Below are positions 55,841-64,000 of a stretch of 64,000 nucleotides of DNA, piece by piece. The DNA lies in assembly GCF_019084075.1 (NCBI RefSeq), contig NZ_JAHREN010000001.1, forward strand, positions 2,019,501-2,083,500, given 5' to 3'. A model generated the notes under the pieces. It was not told where the DNA came from. It searched no databases and was given only the letters and a program-made list of their open reading frames with translations. The first letter of the stretch is position 1, and every line of letters starts with the position of its first letter. The stretch is from Siccirubricoccus sp. G192. GTDB lineage: Bacteria; Pseudomonadota; Alphaproteobacteria; Acetobacterales; Acetobacteraceae. The position numbers and the translations under genes are program-made.

Positions 55841-57051
55841 CGGCGCCGGACCCGCCTTCCACGGTGATCCCGCCACCGGACTCCCTGGCGCGCGAAGCCC
55901 CGGCGGCGGTGCTGGCGGCGCTGCCCGAGGCGCGGGCGGTCGGCGGCTGCGTGCGGGACGCCCTGGCCGGGCTGCCGGTGCATGATGTGGATATCGCCGC
56001 GCCCCTGCCGCCGGAGGCGATCGTCGCGCGGCTCCGCCAGGCCGGGCTGAAGGTCTTCGCCACCGGGCTTTCGCACGGCACCGTCACCGCCGTGCTGGCG
56101 CATCAGCCGGTGGAGGTCACCAGCCTGCGCCGCGATGTCGCCACCGATGGCCGCCATGCCGAGGTGGAATGGACCACCGACTGGCGGGAGGACGCGGCGC
56201 GGCGGGACTTCACCATCAATGCCATGTCGCTCGGCGCCGATGGCCGGCTCTGGGATTATTTCGGCGGATGCGAGGACCTGGCGGTGGGGCGGGTCCGCTT
56301 CGTCGGCGACCCGGCGACCCGGCTGCGCGAGGACTACCTCCGCGCCCTGCGCTTCTTCCGCTTCCAGGCCCGCTATGGCAGCGGCGCGCCCGATCCGGCC
56401 GCCATGGCGGCGATCCGGGCGGCGGTGCCGGGGCTGGCGCGGCTTTCGGCCGAGCGGGTCTGGATGGAGATCAAGCGCCTGCTGGAGGCGCCGGACCCCG
56501 CCGGCGCGGTGGCGCTGATGGCCGAGGCCGGCGTGCTCGGCGCCGTGCTGCCGGAGGCCACGGAATTGCCGGCCCTGGCCCGGCTGGTAGCCCTGGAGGC
56601 GCCGCGCGAGCCGCTGCTGCGCTTGGCCGCGCTGCTGCCGGCCGGGCTGGAGACGGCCCCGCTCGCCGCCCGGCTGCGGTTTTCCGGCGAGGAGGCGGGC
56701 CGGCTCGCCGCCTGGCGCGGCCCGTCCCCTGACCCGGCGGCGGCGGGCGACGACCTCCGGCGCCTGCTGGCGGAACGGGCCGGCGCGCTGCTGGCCAAGC
56801 TGGCCTGGCTGGCGGAGGCGCGCGGGGTGGCGGGCGACTGGGCCGGCTTCCGTGCCCGGGTCGCGGACCGGCCAAGGCTCGATCTGCCGGTGCAGGGGCG
56901 TGATGTGCTGGCCCTCGGGGTGCCGCCCGGCCCGGCGGTCGGGCGGCGGCTGGCGGCGCTGCGGGCCTGGTGGAAGGCCGGGGGGTGCAATGCGGACCGG
57001 GCATCCTGCCTGGAGCGGTTGCGCGAACTGGCCGCCGCGGGCCGGGTCTGA
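55837..57051 (+). CDS. cca: CCA tRNA nucleotidyltransferase
   Basis: A 404-residue class II nucleotidyltransferase adding or repairing the tRNA 3'-CCA end. The head domain has VGGCVRDALAGLPVHDVDIA with the metal-binding D-x-D; RRDFTINAMSL is the B-like motif, and LREDYLRALRFFRFQARYG follows. The C-terminal body/tail domain is typical for alphaproteobacteria (RVWMEIKRLLEAPDPAGAVA). The GTG at 55837 overlaps the upstream stop, so expression is coupled. Confidence 0.93.
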   Translation: MTAPDPPSTVIPPPDSLAREAPAAVLAALPEARAVGGCVRDALAGLPVHDVDIAAPLPPEAIVARLRQAGLKVFATGLSHGTVTAVLAHQPVEVTSLRRDVATDGRHAEVEWTTDWREDAARRDFTINAMSLGADGRLWDYFGGCEDLAVGRVRFVGDPATRLREDYLRALRFFRFQARYGSGAPDPAAMAAIRAAVPGLARLSAERVWMEIKRLLEAPDPAGAVALMAEAGVLGAVLPEATELPALARLVALEAPREPLLRLAALLPAGLETAPLAARLRFSGEEAGRLAAWRGPSPDPAAAGDDLRRLLAERAGALLAKLAWLAEARGVAGDWAGFRARVADRPRLDLPVQGRDVLALGVPPGPAVGRRLAALRAWWKAGGCNADRASCLERLRELAAAGRV

Positions 57052-57065
57052 TACGCCCCGCCGCC

Positions 57066-58842
57066 ATGCCTGTCCCCTTGGCTGATACCCCCTCCCGCGT
57101 CCTGGTCCGCCGCCTGATCCGCGACTACCTGCGGCACCATACCCGCGGCATCGCGCTGGCCATCGCCTGCACCGTGCTGCTGGCGGGGCTCACCGCGCTC
57201 TATCCCATCGTCATCCAGCAGGCCTTCGACCGGTTCAGCGCCGGCGATCCCTCCATCATCTGGCTGCTGCCGCCGGTGATCGTGGCCGTCACCTGCGCCA
57301 AGGCGCTGGCGCAATTCGGCCAGGCGGTGGCGGTGCAATCCGTGGTGCTGCGGGTGATCGAGGGCTTGCAGGGCGGCCTGTTCCGGGCGCTGACCGAGGC
57401 CGATCTCGCCAGCGTGGTGCGCGACGCCCCGGCCCGCCATGCCAGCCGCTTCACCGTCGATGCGGCGGCGATCCGCGAGGCGCTGACCAAATCCATCAAC
57501 GGCGCCGCGGATGTGCTGACCATCATCGGCCTGGTCGGCTCCATGGTCTGGCTGGACTGGCAGATGTCGCTCATCGCCGCCGCGCTCTACCCGGTGGCGG
57601 TGGTGCCGATCCTGCGGCTCGGCAAGCGCATCCGCCGCGCCTCGGGCGGCATGCAGGAGCGCATGGGGGAGACGGCGGCAGCCCTCACCGAAAGCTTCGC
57701 CGCCGCCCGCGTGGTGCGCGCCTATCGGCTGGAGGCGCAGGAGGAGGCCCGCGCCGCCCGCGCCTTCGCTGGGCTGCGGGCCTCGCTCTTCGGCATCGCC
57801 CGCACCCGCGCCAGGCTCGACCCGACGCTGGAGGCGCTGGGCGGGCTGGCGGTGGCGGCGGTGCTGGGCTTCGTCGGCTGGCGGGTCTCGGCCGGGCAGG
57901 GGACGGTAGGCGAGTTCACCGGCTTCGTCGCGGCGCTGCTGATCGCGGCGCGGCCGGTGCGCTCGCTGGGCTCGCTGAACGCCGCCTTGCAGGAGGGGCT
58001 GGCCGGGCTCGCCCGGGTCTTTGGCGTGATGGACACGCCGCGCCGCATCCTGGAGGCACCGGCGGCGCGGCCCCTGCCGGCCGGGCCGGGGCGGGTGGCG
58101 TTCGATGCCGTCGGCTTCCACTACGAGGGCACGCCCGATGCGGCGCTGGGGGGGGCTTTCCTTCACGGCGGCGCCGGGGGAGACGGTGGCGCTGGTCGGC
58201 CCCTCGGGCGCCGGGAAATCCACCGCGCTGGCGCTGGTGCCGCGGCTCTATGACGTGACCTCGGGCGCGGTCCGGATCGATGGCGCGGATGTGCGGGACG
58301 TGACCCTGGCCTCGCTGCGCGATGCCATCGCCTATGTCGGCCAGGATGCCGTGATCTTCGACGACACCGCCTTCGCCAATATCGCCTGCGGTCGGCCCGG
58401 TGCGACGGAGGCCGAGGTGCAGGCCGCCGCCCGCGCCGCCGCCGCGCATGACTTCATCGCTGCCCTGCCGGAGGGCTATGCCACCCCGCTCGGCTCCGGC
58501 GGCAACCGGCTCTCGGGCGGGCAGAAGCAGCGCATCACCCTGGCCCGCGCCCTGCTGCGCGACCCGCGCGTGCTGCTGCTCGATGAGGCGACCAGCGCGC
58601 TCGATGCCGAGAACGAGGCGGCGGTGCAGCGGGCGCTGGCGACGCTGCGGCGCGGGCGCACCACCCTGGTGATCGCGCATCGGCTGGCGACGGTGCGGGA
58701 CGCCGACCGGATCGTGGTGATGCAGGCCGGCCGCGCCGTGGAACAGGGCAGCCATGCCGCGCTGATGGCGGCGGAGGGGCTCTATGCCCGGCTGGTGCGG
58801 ACCCAGGCTTTCGGCGGGGCCGAGGCGGTACCGGCCGCCTGA
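57066..58842 (+). CDS. ABC exporter, fused membrane and ATPase domains (frameshifted as sequenced)
   Basis: A 591-residue half-transporter of the MsbA/LmrA type. Six helices (from [20 protein letters not shown]) are followed by an ATPase domain with Walker [10 protein letters not shown], signature LSGGQKQR and Walker [12 protein letters not shown]. The frame breaks at a G run of eight (58148-58155) at the domain junction; seven restores [20 protein letters not shown]. It starts 15 bases after cca. Lipid or drug export is typical; the substrate cannot be told. Confidence 0.92.
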
Positions 58843-58851
58843 CGCGGCGCG

Positions 58852-59700
58852 TCACCCACGCCGCAGCAGCAGCAGTCCGCCGGCGGCGATCAGCAGCGCG
58901 CCGGCCAGCGCCTCCGGCGGCGGCAGGCGGCCGAAGAGGGTGGCGTCCATCAGCAGGGCGAAGACCAGGCGGGAATAGTGCCAGGGCGCCAGCACCGAGA
59001 CCTCCGCTCGCCGCACCGCGGCGGCCAGGGCGCCGAGCGCCGCGCTCTGCACCGCGGTGTAGAGCAGCAGCAGCAATAGGGTTGGCGCATCCGGGTTGCG
59101 CCAGACCAGCAGCATGGGCGGCGCCAGCAGCACCAGGCCGATGATCGCGCCCTGCACCATGGCATCCCTGGCATCCGCTGCCCCGCGCAGCCGGCGCACC
59201 AGCACCTGGTACAGCGCATAGACCAGCGCCGCGGCCACCGGCACCAGCGCCTCCCAGCGGAACAGGCTGCCGCCGGGGCGGATGATCACCAGCATGCCGG
59301 CGAAGCCGATGCCCACCGCCAGCCAGCGCCGGGGCGAGACGCGCTCGCGCAGCAGCAGGGCGCCGAGGCCGGTCAGCAGGATCGGCCCGGTGAAGCCGAG
59401 GGTGGCGGCCTCGGTGAAGGGCAGCAGCGCATAGCCCGCGACGCTGATGGTGGTGGAGGCGATCAGCGCCACCGCGGCAAGCCGCTGGTCCCAGGCGCGG
59501 GGCGGGGCGGCGGCGTGCCGCCAGGCGCCGGCCGGGTCGGGCAGCCGCGGGGAAAGCCCGGCGGCGGCCAGCAGCACCAGGCCGCTGCGAAGGAAGGTGA
59601 TCTCCAGCGGGTTGAGATCCACCGCCAGGACTTTCGCCAGGGCATAGCCGATGGCATAGAGAAGATTGCACAGCAGCGCGAAGAGGATGGCGTTGGTCAT
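58852..59700 (-). CDS. EamA-family (DMT) transporter
   Basis: A 282-residue protein with ten predicted helices in two EamA repeats, opening ILFALLCNLLYAIGYALAKV; FTEAATLGFTGPILLTGLGA ends repeat one. The family exports metabolites such as amino acids. It is convergent with the ABC exporter (nine bases between stops) and divergent from the Gdx/SugE gene, sharing an 81-base intergenic region. Confidence 0.92.
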   Translation of the reverse strand: MTNAILFALLCNLLYAIGYALAKVLAVDLNPLEITFLRSGLVLLAAAGLSPRLPDPAGAWRHAAAPPRAWDQRLAAVALIASTTISVAGYALLPFTEAATLGFTGPILLTGLGALLLRERVSPRRWLAVGIGFAGMLVIIRPGGSLFRWEALVPVAAALVYALYQVLVRRLRGAADARDAMVQGAIIGLVLLAPPMLLVWRNPDAPTLLLLLLYTAVQSAALGALAAAVRRAEVSVLAPWHYSRLVFALLMDATLFGRLPPPEALAGALLIAAGGLLLLRRG

Positions 59701-59781
59701 CGGTCCGGGCGCTGCCAGGGATGCTGCATCCCAGGGTGTCGCGCGGCGCCCGTCAATCCAATCAATGCCGGGAGCGTGGGA

Positions 59782-60096
59782 ATGGCCTGGGTATGGCTCG
59801 GGGTGGCTGGCCTGTTCGAGGTGGTCTGGGCGATCCTGCTGAAATACACGGATGGTTTCAGCCGGCTGTGGCCGAGCCTCACCACCGTGGCCGCCATGGC
59901 GGTGAGTTTCTACTGCATGTCACGGGCCCTGCAGGTGATCCCGATCGGCACGGTCTATGCGATCTGGACCGGAATCGGCGCCGCGGGGGCGGCGATCTGG
60001 GGCATGGCGGTGGAGGGCGACCCGGCCACGGCGGCGCGCATCTTCTGCCTGGCGCTGATCCTCGGCGGAGTCGCCGGGCTGAAGATGGCAAGCTGA
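59782..60096 (+). CDS. gdx: SMR-family exporter, Gdx/SugE type
   Basis: A 104-residue four-helix small multidrug resistance protein. LFEVVWAILLKYTDGFSRLW, with the essential glutamate of helix one, and IGTVYAIWTGIGAAGAAIWG match Gdx (SugE), the guanidinium/proton exporter, better than EmrE. The KYTDGFSRLWPS loop is a Gdx hallmark. I looked for a guanidine riboswitch in the 81-base leader and found no convincing one. The symbol reflects the sequence subtype, not a tested substrate. Confidence 0.9.
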   Translation: MAWVWLGVAGLFEVVWAILLKYTDGFSRLWPSLTTVAAMAVSFYCMSRALQVIPIGTVYAIWTGIGAAGAAIWGMAVEGDPATAARIFCLALILGGVAGLKMAS

Positions 60097-60137
60097 GCCC
60101 GCCGGCGCGCCGCAAGTGGCAGCCGGGACACCACGCG

Positions 60138-60287
60138 TCAGCCCAGCCCCTTCCAGAGCGCCAGGGCTGTCGCCGCGGCGAGGAGCAGCTTGTAGAGCAG
60201 GTCCACCCAGGGCTGCAGCCGTTGCGCCAGCGGGGCGCGCGGCGGCCGGGTGGGAGGGGGCGGGTCGGTGCGGGCGGAATCGGGCAT
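60138..60287 (-). CDS. 49-residue single-helix membrane microprotein
   Basis: An ATG at 60287 opens 49 codons: a proline-rich start (DPPPPTRPPRAPLAQRLQPW) then a hydrophobic helix (VDLLYKLLLAAATALALWKG) and stop. The pattern (disordered basic N-terminus, one helix) is that of small inner-membrane proteins. It lies between gdx and sdhC on the opposite strand, divergent from sdhC. No homologue comes to mind; codon use is like its neighbours. Confidence 0.55.
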   Translation of the reverse strand: MPDSARTDPPPPTRPPRAPLAQRLQPWVDLLYKLLLAAATALALWKGLG

Positions 60288-60348
60288 GGCGACAGGATAA
60301 CATTCCTATGCACCTTTGGCCCATCCTTCCGCCCGCGATGCCGTGCAA

Positions 60349-60377
60349 TTGACGCTTCCCCGCGCGGGCACCATAGA
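60349..60377 (+). promoter_or_regulatory. Candidate sigma-70 promoter of sdhCDAB
   Basis: TTGACG, 17 bases, CATAGA: a good -35 and a weak -10 about 75 bases upstream of sdhC. The interval is less GC-rich than its surroundings. Confidence 0.5.
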
Positions 60378-60451
60378 AGGCAGGGACGATGCGCCAGGGG
60401 AGGGTTCGGCTGCCCGGGCGCCACGCAGCAGGCCCGGAGAGTAACCACCCC

Positions 60452-60898
60452 ATGCCCATCATGCAGGACTCGCGCGACGCGGACATGCTCGGCCGCCGCA
60501 CCGACGGCTCGACCGTTCGCCGGCCCCTGTCGCCACACCTGCAGGTCTACGACATGCTGCAGATGTCCAGCGCGATGTCGATCGCCGGCCGCATCACCGG
60601 CGTGGCCTGGAGCGTCGGTGTCCTGCTGCTGGTCTGGTGGCTGGTCGCCGCCGCGGCCGGCCCCAGGGCTTTCGCCCAGGTGCAGTGGTTTCTCGGCTCC
60701 TGGCTCGGGCTGCTGATTCTCGTCGGCATGACCGGCGCGGCCTGGTTCCACACCCTGAACGGCATCCGCCACCTGGCCTGGGATGCCGGCCACGGCTACG
60801 AAATTCCCACCATGTACCGCAGCGGCTGGACGGTGCTGATCGCCACCGCCGTGCTGACGGTGCTGACCTGGCTCGTCGCCATTATCGCCTGGGCCTGA
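60452..60898 (+). CDS. sdhC: Succinate dehydrogenase cytochrome b556 subunit
   Basis: A 148-residue membrane anchor of complex II. RPLSPHLQVYDMLQMSSAMSI is the family start with the quinone-site serine, and WFHTLNGIRHLAWD contains the heme-ligand histidine. Three helices follow the N-terminal extension. The ATG at 60452 is preceded by GGAGAG; an ATG three codons on is also possible. It opens the sdhCDAB operon. Confidence 0.95.
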   Translation: MPIMQDSRDADMLGRRTDGSTVRRPLSPHLQVYDMLQMSSAMSIAGRITGVAWSVGVLLLVWWLVAAAAGPRAFAQVQWFLGSWLGLLILVGMTGAAWFHTLNGIRHLAWDAGHGYEIPTMYRSGWTVLIATAVLTVLTWLVAIIAWA

Positions 60899-60909
60899 GG
60901 AGGCAGATC

Positions 60910-61308
60910 ATGGCCAATGAATATGCCGACCACACCACCATGCGCTCGGCGCTCGGGCGCGTCCGCGGCCTCGGCTCCGCCAAGGGCGGCACGGATCACT
61001 GGTGGATGCAGCGGATCACCTCCGCCGCGCTGCTGCCGCTGACCCTCTGGTTCGCCCTCGCCGCCGCCTCGCTGGCCGGGGCTTCCTATGCGGAGACGGT
61101 GGCCTGGATCGGCCGGCCCTGGAACGCGGTGCTGCTGCTGGCCACCATCGGCCTCACCTTCCACCACATTGCGGCAGGCATGCAGGTGGTCCTTGAGGAC
61201 TATGTGAATCAGGAGTGGGCCAAGATGGCTGCCATCCTGGCGGTGAAGGCCATCTGTTGGCTGCTGGCCCTGGCCTCGGCCCTGGCGGTCCTCAGGATCG
61301 CGGTCTGA
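60910..61308 (+). CDS. sdhD: Succinate dehydrogenase membrane anchor subunit
   Basis: A 132-residue three-helix anchor. GGTDHWWMQRITSAALLPLT and GLTFHHIAAGMQVVLEDYV (heme/quinone region) are typical of alphaproteobacterial SdhD. It begins 11 bases after sdhC with GAGGAGG in between. Confidence 0.95.
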   Translation: MANEYADHTTMRSALGRVRGLGSAKGGTDHWWMQRITSAALLPLTLWFALAAASLAGASYAETVAWIGRPWNAVLLLATIGLTFHHIAAGMQVVLEDYVNQEWAKMAAILAVKAICWLLALASALAVLRIAV

Positions 61309-61334
61309 GGCGGGGCTGAAAGGAAAACCGGACG

Positions 61335-63146
61335 ATGAACGCGATCACCATGCCCTCCAACGGCGCCTACCGCATCGTGGACCATACCTATGACGTGGTC
61401 GTGGTGGGCGCCGGTGGCGCCGGGCTGCGCGCCACCTTCGGCATGGGTGCGGCGGGGCTGACGACGGCCTGCATCACCAAGGTCTTCCCGACCCGCAGCC
61501 ATACCGTGGCGGCGCAGGGCGGCATCAGCGCCGCGCTCGGCAACATGGGCGAGGATGACTGGCGCTGGCACATGTACGACACCGTGAAGGGGTCGGACTG
61601 GCTCGGCGACCAGGACGCCATCGAATACATGTGCCGCGAGGCCGTGCCCTCGATCATCGAGCTGGAACACTACGGCATGCCCTTCAGCCGGACCGAGGAC
61701 GGGCGGATCTACCAGCGCCCCTTCGGCGGCCACATGCAGCATTACGGCAAGACGCCGGCCATGCGCGCCTGCGCCGCGGCGGACCGCACCGGCCACGCGA
61801 TGCTGCACACGCTCTATCAGCAGAGCCTCAAGCATAATTGCGAGTTCTTCGTCGAGTATTTCGCCCTCGACCTCATCATGGACGAGGAAGGTGCCTGCCG
61901 CGGCGTCATGGCCTGGAACCTGGAGGATGGCAGCATCCACCGCTTCCGTGCCCAGACCGTGGTGCTGGCGACGGGCGGCTATGGCCGCGCCTATTTCTCC
62001 TGCACCTCGGCCCATACCTGCACCGGCGATGGCGGCGGCATGGTCCTCCGGGCCGGGCTGCCCTTGCAGGACAACGAGTTCGTGCAGTTCCACCCGACCG
62101 GCATCTACGGCTCCGGCTGTCTGGTGACCGAGGGCGCGCGGGGCGAGGGCGGCTACCTGACGAATTCGGAGGGCGAGCGCTTCATGGAGCGCTATGCGCC
62201 GACCGCCAAGGATCTTGCCTCCCGCGACGTCGTCTCCCGCGCCATGTCCGTGGAAATCCGCGAAGGCCGCGGCGTCGGCCCGCACAAGGACCACATCTAC
62301 CTGCATCTGGAGCATCTCGGCGCCGACCTGCTGCATGAGCGGCTGCCCGGCATCTCCGAGACGGCGAAGATCTTCGCCGGCGTGGATGTGACGAAGGAGC
62401 CGATCCCGATGCTGCCGACCGTCCACTACAACATGGGCGGCATCCCGACGAACATCCACACCGAGGTGCTGAACCCGACAGCCGAGGACCAGGACCGCGT
62501 GGTGCCCGGCCTGATGGCGGTGGGCGAGGCGGCCTGCGTTTCCGTGCACGGCGCCAACCGGCTCGGCACCAATAGCCTGCTCGACCTGGTGGTGTTCGGC
62601 CGCGCCGCGGCGCACCGGGCCGCCGAGATGTTCAAGCCCGGCGCCTCCCAGCCACCGCTGCCGCCCAAGGCCGGGGAGGCGGCGCTCGATCGCCTGGACC
62701 GCGTCCGCCATGCGAAGGGGGGCACCTCGGTGGCCGACCTGCGCGTCACCATGCAGCGCACCATGCAGACCCATGCCGCGGTCTTCCGCACCTCCGAACT
62801 GCTGAAGGAGGGGCTGGAGAAGATGCACAAGGTGCAGGCCGGCTATGGCGATATCCACATCGCCGACCGCAGCCTGATCTGGAACAGCGACCTGATGGAG
62901 GCGCTGGAGCTGGACAACCTGGTCGGCAACGCCATGACCACCATCGCCGGCGCCGAGGCGCGCAAGGAAAGCCGCGGCGCCCACGCGCAGGAGGACTACC
63001 CCGAGCGCGACGATCAGAACTGGATGAAGCACACCCTCGCCTGGGTGGACGAACGGGGCAATGTGAAGCTCGACTACCGCGACGTGAAGATGCGGACCCT
63101 GACGAACGAGGTCCAGGTCTTCCCGCCCAAGGCGCGCGTGTACTGA
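61335..63146 (+). CDS. sdhA: Succinate dehydrogenase flavoprotein subunit
   Basis: A 603-residue flavoprotein, intact. The Rossmann motif is [14 protein letters not shown]; the covalent-FAD histidine is in [11 protein letters not shown]; active-site residues fall in [29 protein letters not shown] and [14 protein letters not shown] complete the pattern. It oxidises succinate to fumarate in the TCA cycle and passes electrons to SdhB. Confidence 0.98.
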   Translation: MNAITMPSNGAYRIVDHTYDVVVVGAGGAGLRATFGMGAAGLTTACITKVFPTRSHTVAAQGGISAALGNMGEDDWRWHMYDTVKGSDWLGDQDAIEYMCREAVPSIIELEHYGMPFSRTEDGRIYQRPFGGHMQHYGKTPAMRACAAADRTGHAMLHTLYQQSLKHNCEFFVEYFALDLIMDEEGACRGVMAWNLEDGSIHRFRAQTVVLATGGYGRAYFSCTSAHTCTGDGGGMVLRAGLPLQDNEFVQFHPTGIYGSGCLVTEGARGEGGYLTNSEGERFMERYAPTAKDLASRDVVSRAMSVEIREGRGVGPHKDHIYLHLEHLGADLLHERLPGISETAKIFAGVDVTKEPIPMLPTVHYNMGGIPTNIHTEVLNPTAEDQDRVVPGLMAVGEAACVSVHGANRLGTNSLLDLVVFGRAAAHRAAEMFKPGASQPPLPPKAGEAALDRLDRVRHAKGGTSVADLRVTMQRTMQTHAAVFRTSELLKEGLEKMHKVQAGYGDIHIADRSLIWNSDLMEALELDNLVGNAMTTIAGAEARKESRGAHAQEDYPERDDQNWMKHTLAWVDERGNVKLDYRDVKMRTLTNEVQVFPPKARVY

Positions 63147-63164
63147 GGGGACGATATCCGAATC

Positions 63165-63947
63165 ATGGCCACCTTCACGCTGCCCAAGAACAGCACGATC
63201 CAGCCCGGCAAGACCTACAAGGCCGCGCCGGATGCGAAACACGTCAAGGCCTTCAAGATCTACCGCTGGGACCCGGATACGGGCGCGAACCCGCGCACGG
63301 ATACCTATGAGATCGACCTCGACAAGTGCGGCCCGATGGTCCTGGACGCGCTCATCAAGATCAAGAACGAGGTGGACAGCACGCTGACCTTCCGGCGTTC
63401 CTGCCGGGAGGGCATCTGCGGCTCCTGCGCGATGAATATCGACGGGCTGAACACCCTGGCCTGCCTGAAGCCGATCGAGGATGTGAAGGCCGATATCCGC
63501 ATCAGCCCGCTGCCGCATCTGCCTGTGGTGAAGGACCTGGTGCCGGACCTCTCGCAGCTTTATGCCCAGCTTCGCTCGATCGAGCCCTGGCTGAAATCCG
63601 ATACGCCGCCGCCGCCGGATGCGGAGCGCCGCCAGTCCAAGGAGGAGCGGGCGAAGCTGGACGGGCTGTGGGAATGCATCCTCTGCTTCTGCTGCTCCAC
63701 CGCCTGCCCCTCCTACTGGTGGAACGGCGACCGCTATCTCGGCCCGGCGGTGCTGCTGCAGGCCTATCGCTGGATCGCCGACAGCCGCGACGAGGCGACG
63801 GGCGGAAGGCTCGACAACCTCGAAGACCCCTTCCGGCTCTATCGCTGCCACACCATCATGAACTGCACCCGGACCTGCCCGAAGGGGCTCAACCCGGCGG
63901 CGGCGATCGGCAAGATCAAGCAGATGATGGTCGAGCGGCAGAGCTGA
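63165..63947 (+). CDS. sdhB: Succinate dehydrogenase iron-sulfur subunit
   Basis: A 260-residue protein carrying three clusters. The [2Fe-2S] cysteines are in [15 protein letters not shown] with a later cysteine in NTLACLKP; the [4Fe-4S] and [3Fe-4S] ligands are in [12 protein letters not shown] and [17 protein letters not shown]. It relays electrons from SdhA to quinone in the membrane. It begins 18 bases after sdhA and ends the operon. Confidence 0.98.
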   Translation: MATFTLPKNSTIQPGKTYKAAPDAKHVKAFKIYRWDPDTGANPRTDTYEIDLDKCGPMVLDALIKIKNEVDSTLTFRRSCREGICGSCAMNIDGLNTLACLKPIEDVKADIRISPLPHLPVVKDLVPDLSQLYAQLRSIEPWLKSDTPPPPDAERRQSKEERAKLDGLWECILCFCCSTACPSYWWNGDRYLGPAVLLQAYRWIADSRDEATGGRLDNLEDPFRLYRCHTIMNCTRTCPKGLNPAAAIGKIKQMMVERQS

Positions 63948-63958
63948 CCCTGGCTACG

Positions 63959-63980
63959 CCCTCCCCTCGCCGGGGGAGGG
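63959..63980 (+). terminator. Hairpin after sdhB
   Basis: CCCTCCCC pairs with GGGGAGGG across a six-base loop, 12 bases past the sdhB stop. There is no T tract, so it may be a transcript-end stabiliser or an intergenic repeat, not a classic terminator. Confidence 0.5.
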
Positions 63981-64000
63981 TACATCCCGCCGCAGACAAC

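Noticed and set aside
59701-59781. Guanidine riboswitch in front of the Gdx/SugE gene
   Set aside because: The 81-base leader shows neither the paired ACGR-loop hairpins of the mini-ykkC class nor room for the larger ykkC fold.

Overview
This is a very GC-rich (roughly 70-75 %), tightly packed chromosomal window with about 55 protein genes and no rRNA, tRNA, CRISPR array, phage or insertion sequence that I can see. Gene content and order point to an alphaproteobacterium, most likely of the Acetobacteraceae (Roseomonas-like). The pointers are the rpsF-rpsR-DUF2232-rplI block, ccmAB divergent from acnA, the miaB-phoH-ybeY-corC run, a moxR-DUF58-DUF4159 block divergent from a DUF1285-CoA pyrophosphatase-DUF6111-cca run, sdhCDAB, and several TctC/Bug-type solute-binding proteins. 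The family assignment is inference from gene order and protein sequence.

Layout. 1-8935 (mostly minus strand): start of a MetE-family methyltransferase, nth, a small unknown, then plsC-miaB-phoH-ybeY-corC (tRNA and rRNA maturation, lipid synthesis, divalent-ion tolerance) and dsbD. 9076-15050 (plus): hrpB, an HtrA-type lipoprotein protease, and an OmpR-type regulator with its sensor kinase. 15138-24139 (plus): a catabolic cluster with two adjacent acyl-CoA dehydrogenases, an NDP-forming acyl-CoA synthetase, an enoyl-CoA hydratase, a class II aldolase, a 2-hydroxyacid dehydrogenase, a Bug binding protein and a GlcG/HbpS protein. 24149-32836: a DUF4139 protein, a second Bug protein, an MFS carrier, cysK divergent from an Rrf2 regulator, a GAF-HisKA_2 kinase, a decayed peroxiredoxin and a serine hydrolase. 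32839-39448: ccmAB, acnA and the S6/S18/L9 ribosomal operon. 39616-46905: an HWE kinase, a fused two-domain CoA-transferase, a biotin carrier, an SDR-fold protein and small envelope proteins. 46905-53885 (minus): moxR, DUF58, DUF4159, a repeat microORF, a VWA/glutamine-amidotransferase-like membrane protein and a lipoprotein. 54051-64000 (plus, mostly): DUF1285, CoA pyrophosphatase, DUF6111, cca, an ABC exporter, an EamA carrier (minus), a Gdx/SugE exporter and sdhCDAB.

Two features cut across the window. First, 21 apparent single-base indels break genes that must be functional. Fifteen lie in G or C runs, and at least 14 of these are one base too long. Five others abut GAATT. Correcting each restores a family-typical protein whose length is a whole number of codons, so I read them as sequencing or assembly error, not pseudogenes. 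Affected genes are given as CDS spanning the break. Second, short tandem repeats (12-60 bp) sit repeatedly at the ends of genes, often including the stop codon, and one expands the turn of a sensor-kinase dimerisation domain. Genuine decay is visible once: a 1-Cys peroxiredoxin remnant at 31205-31486.
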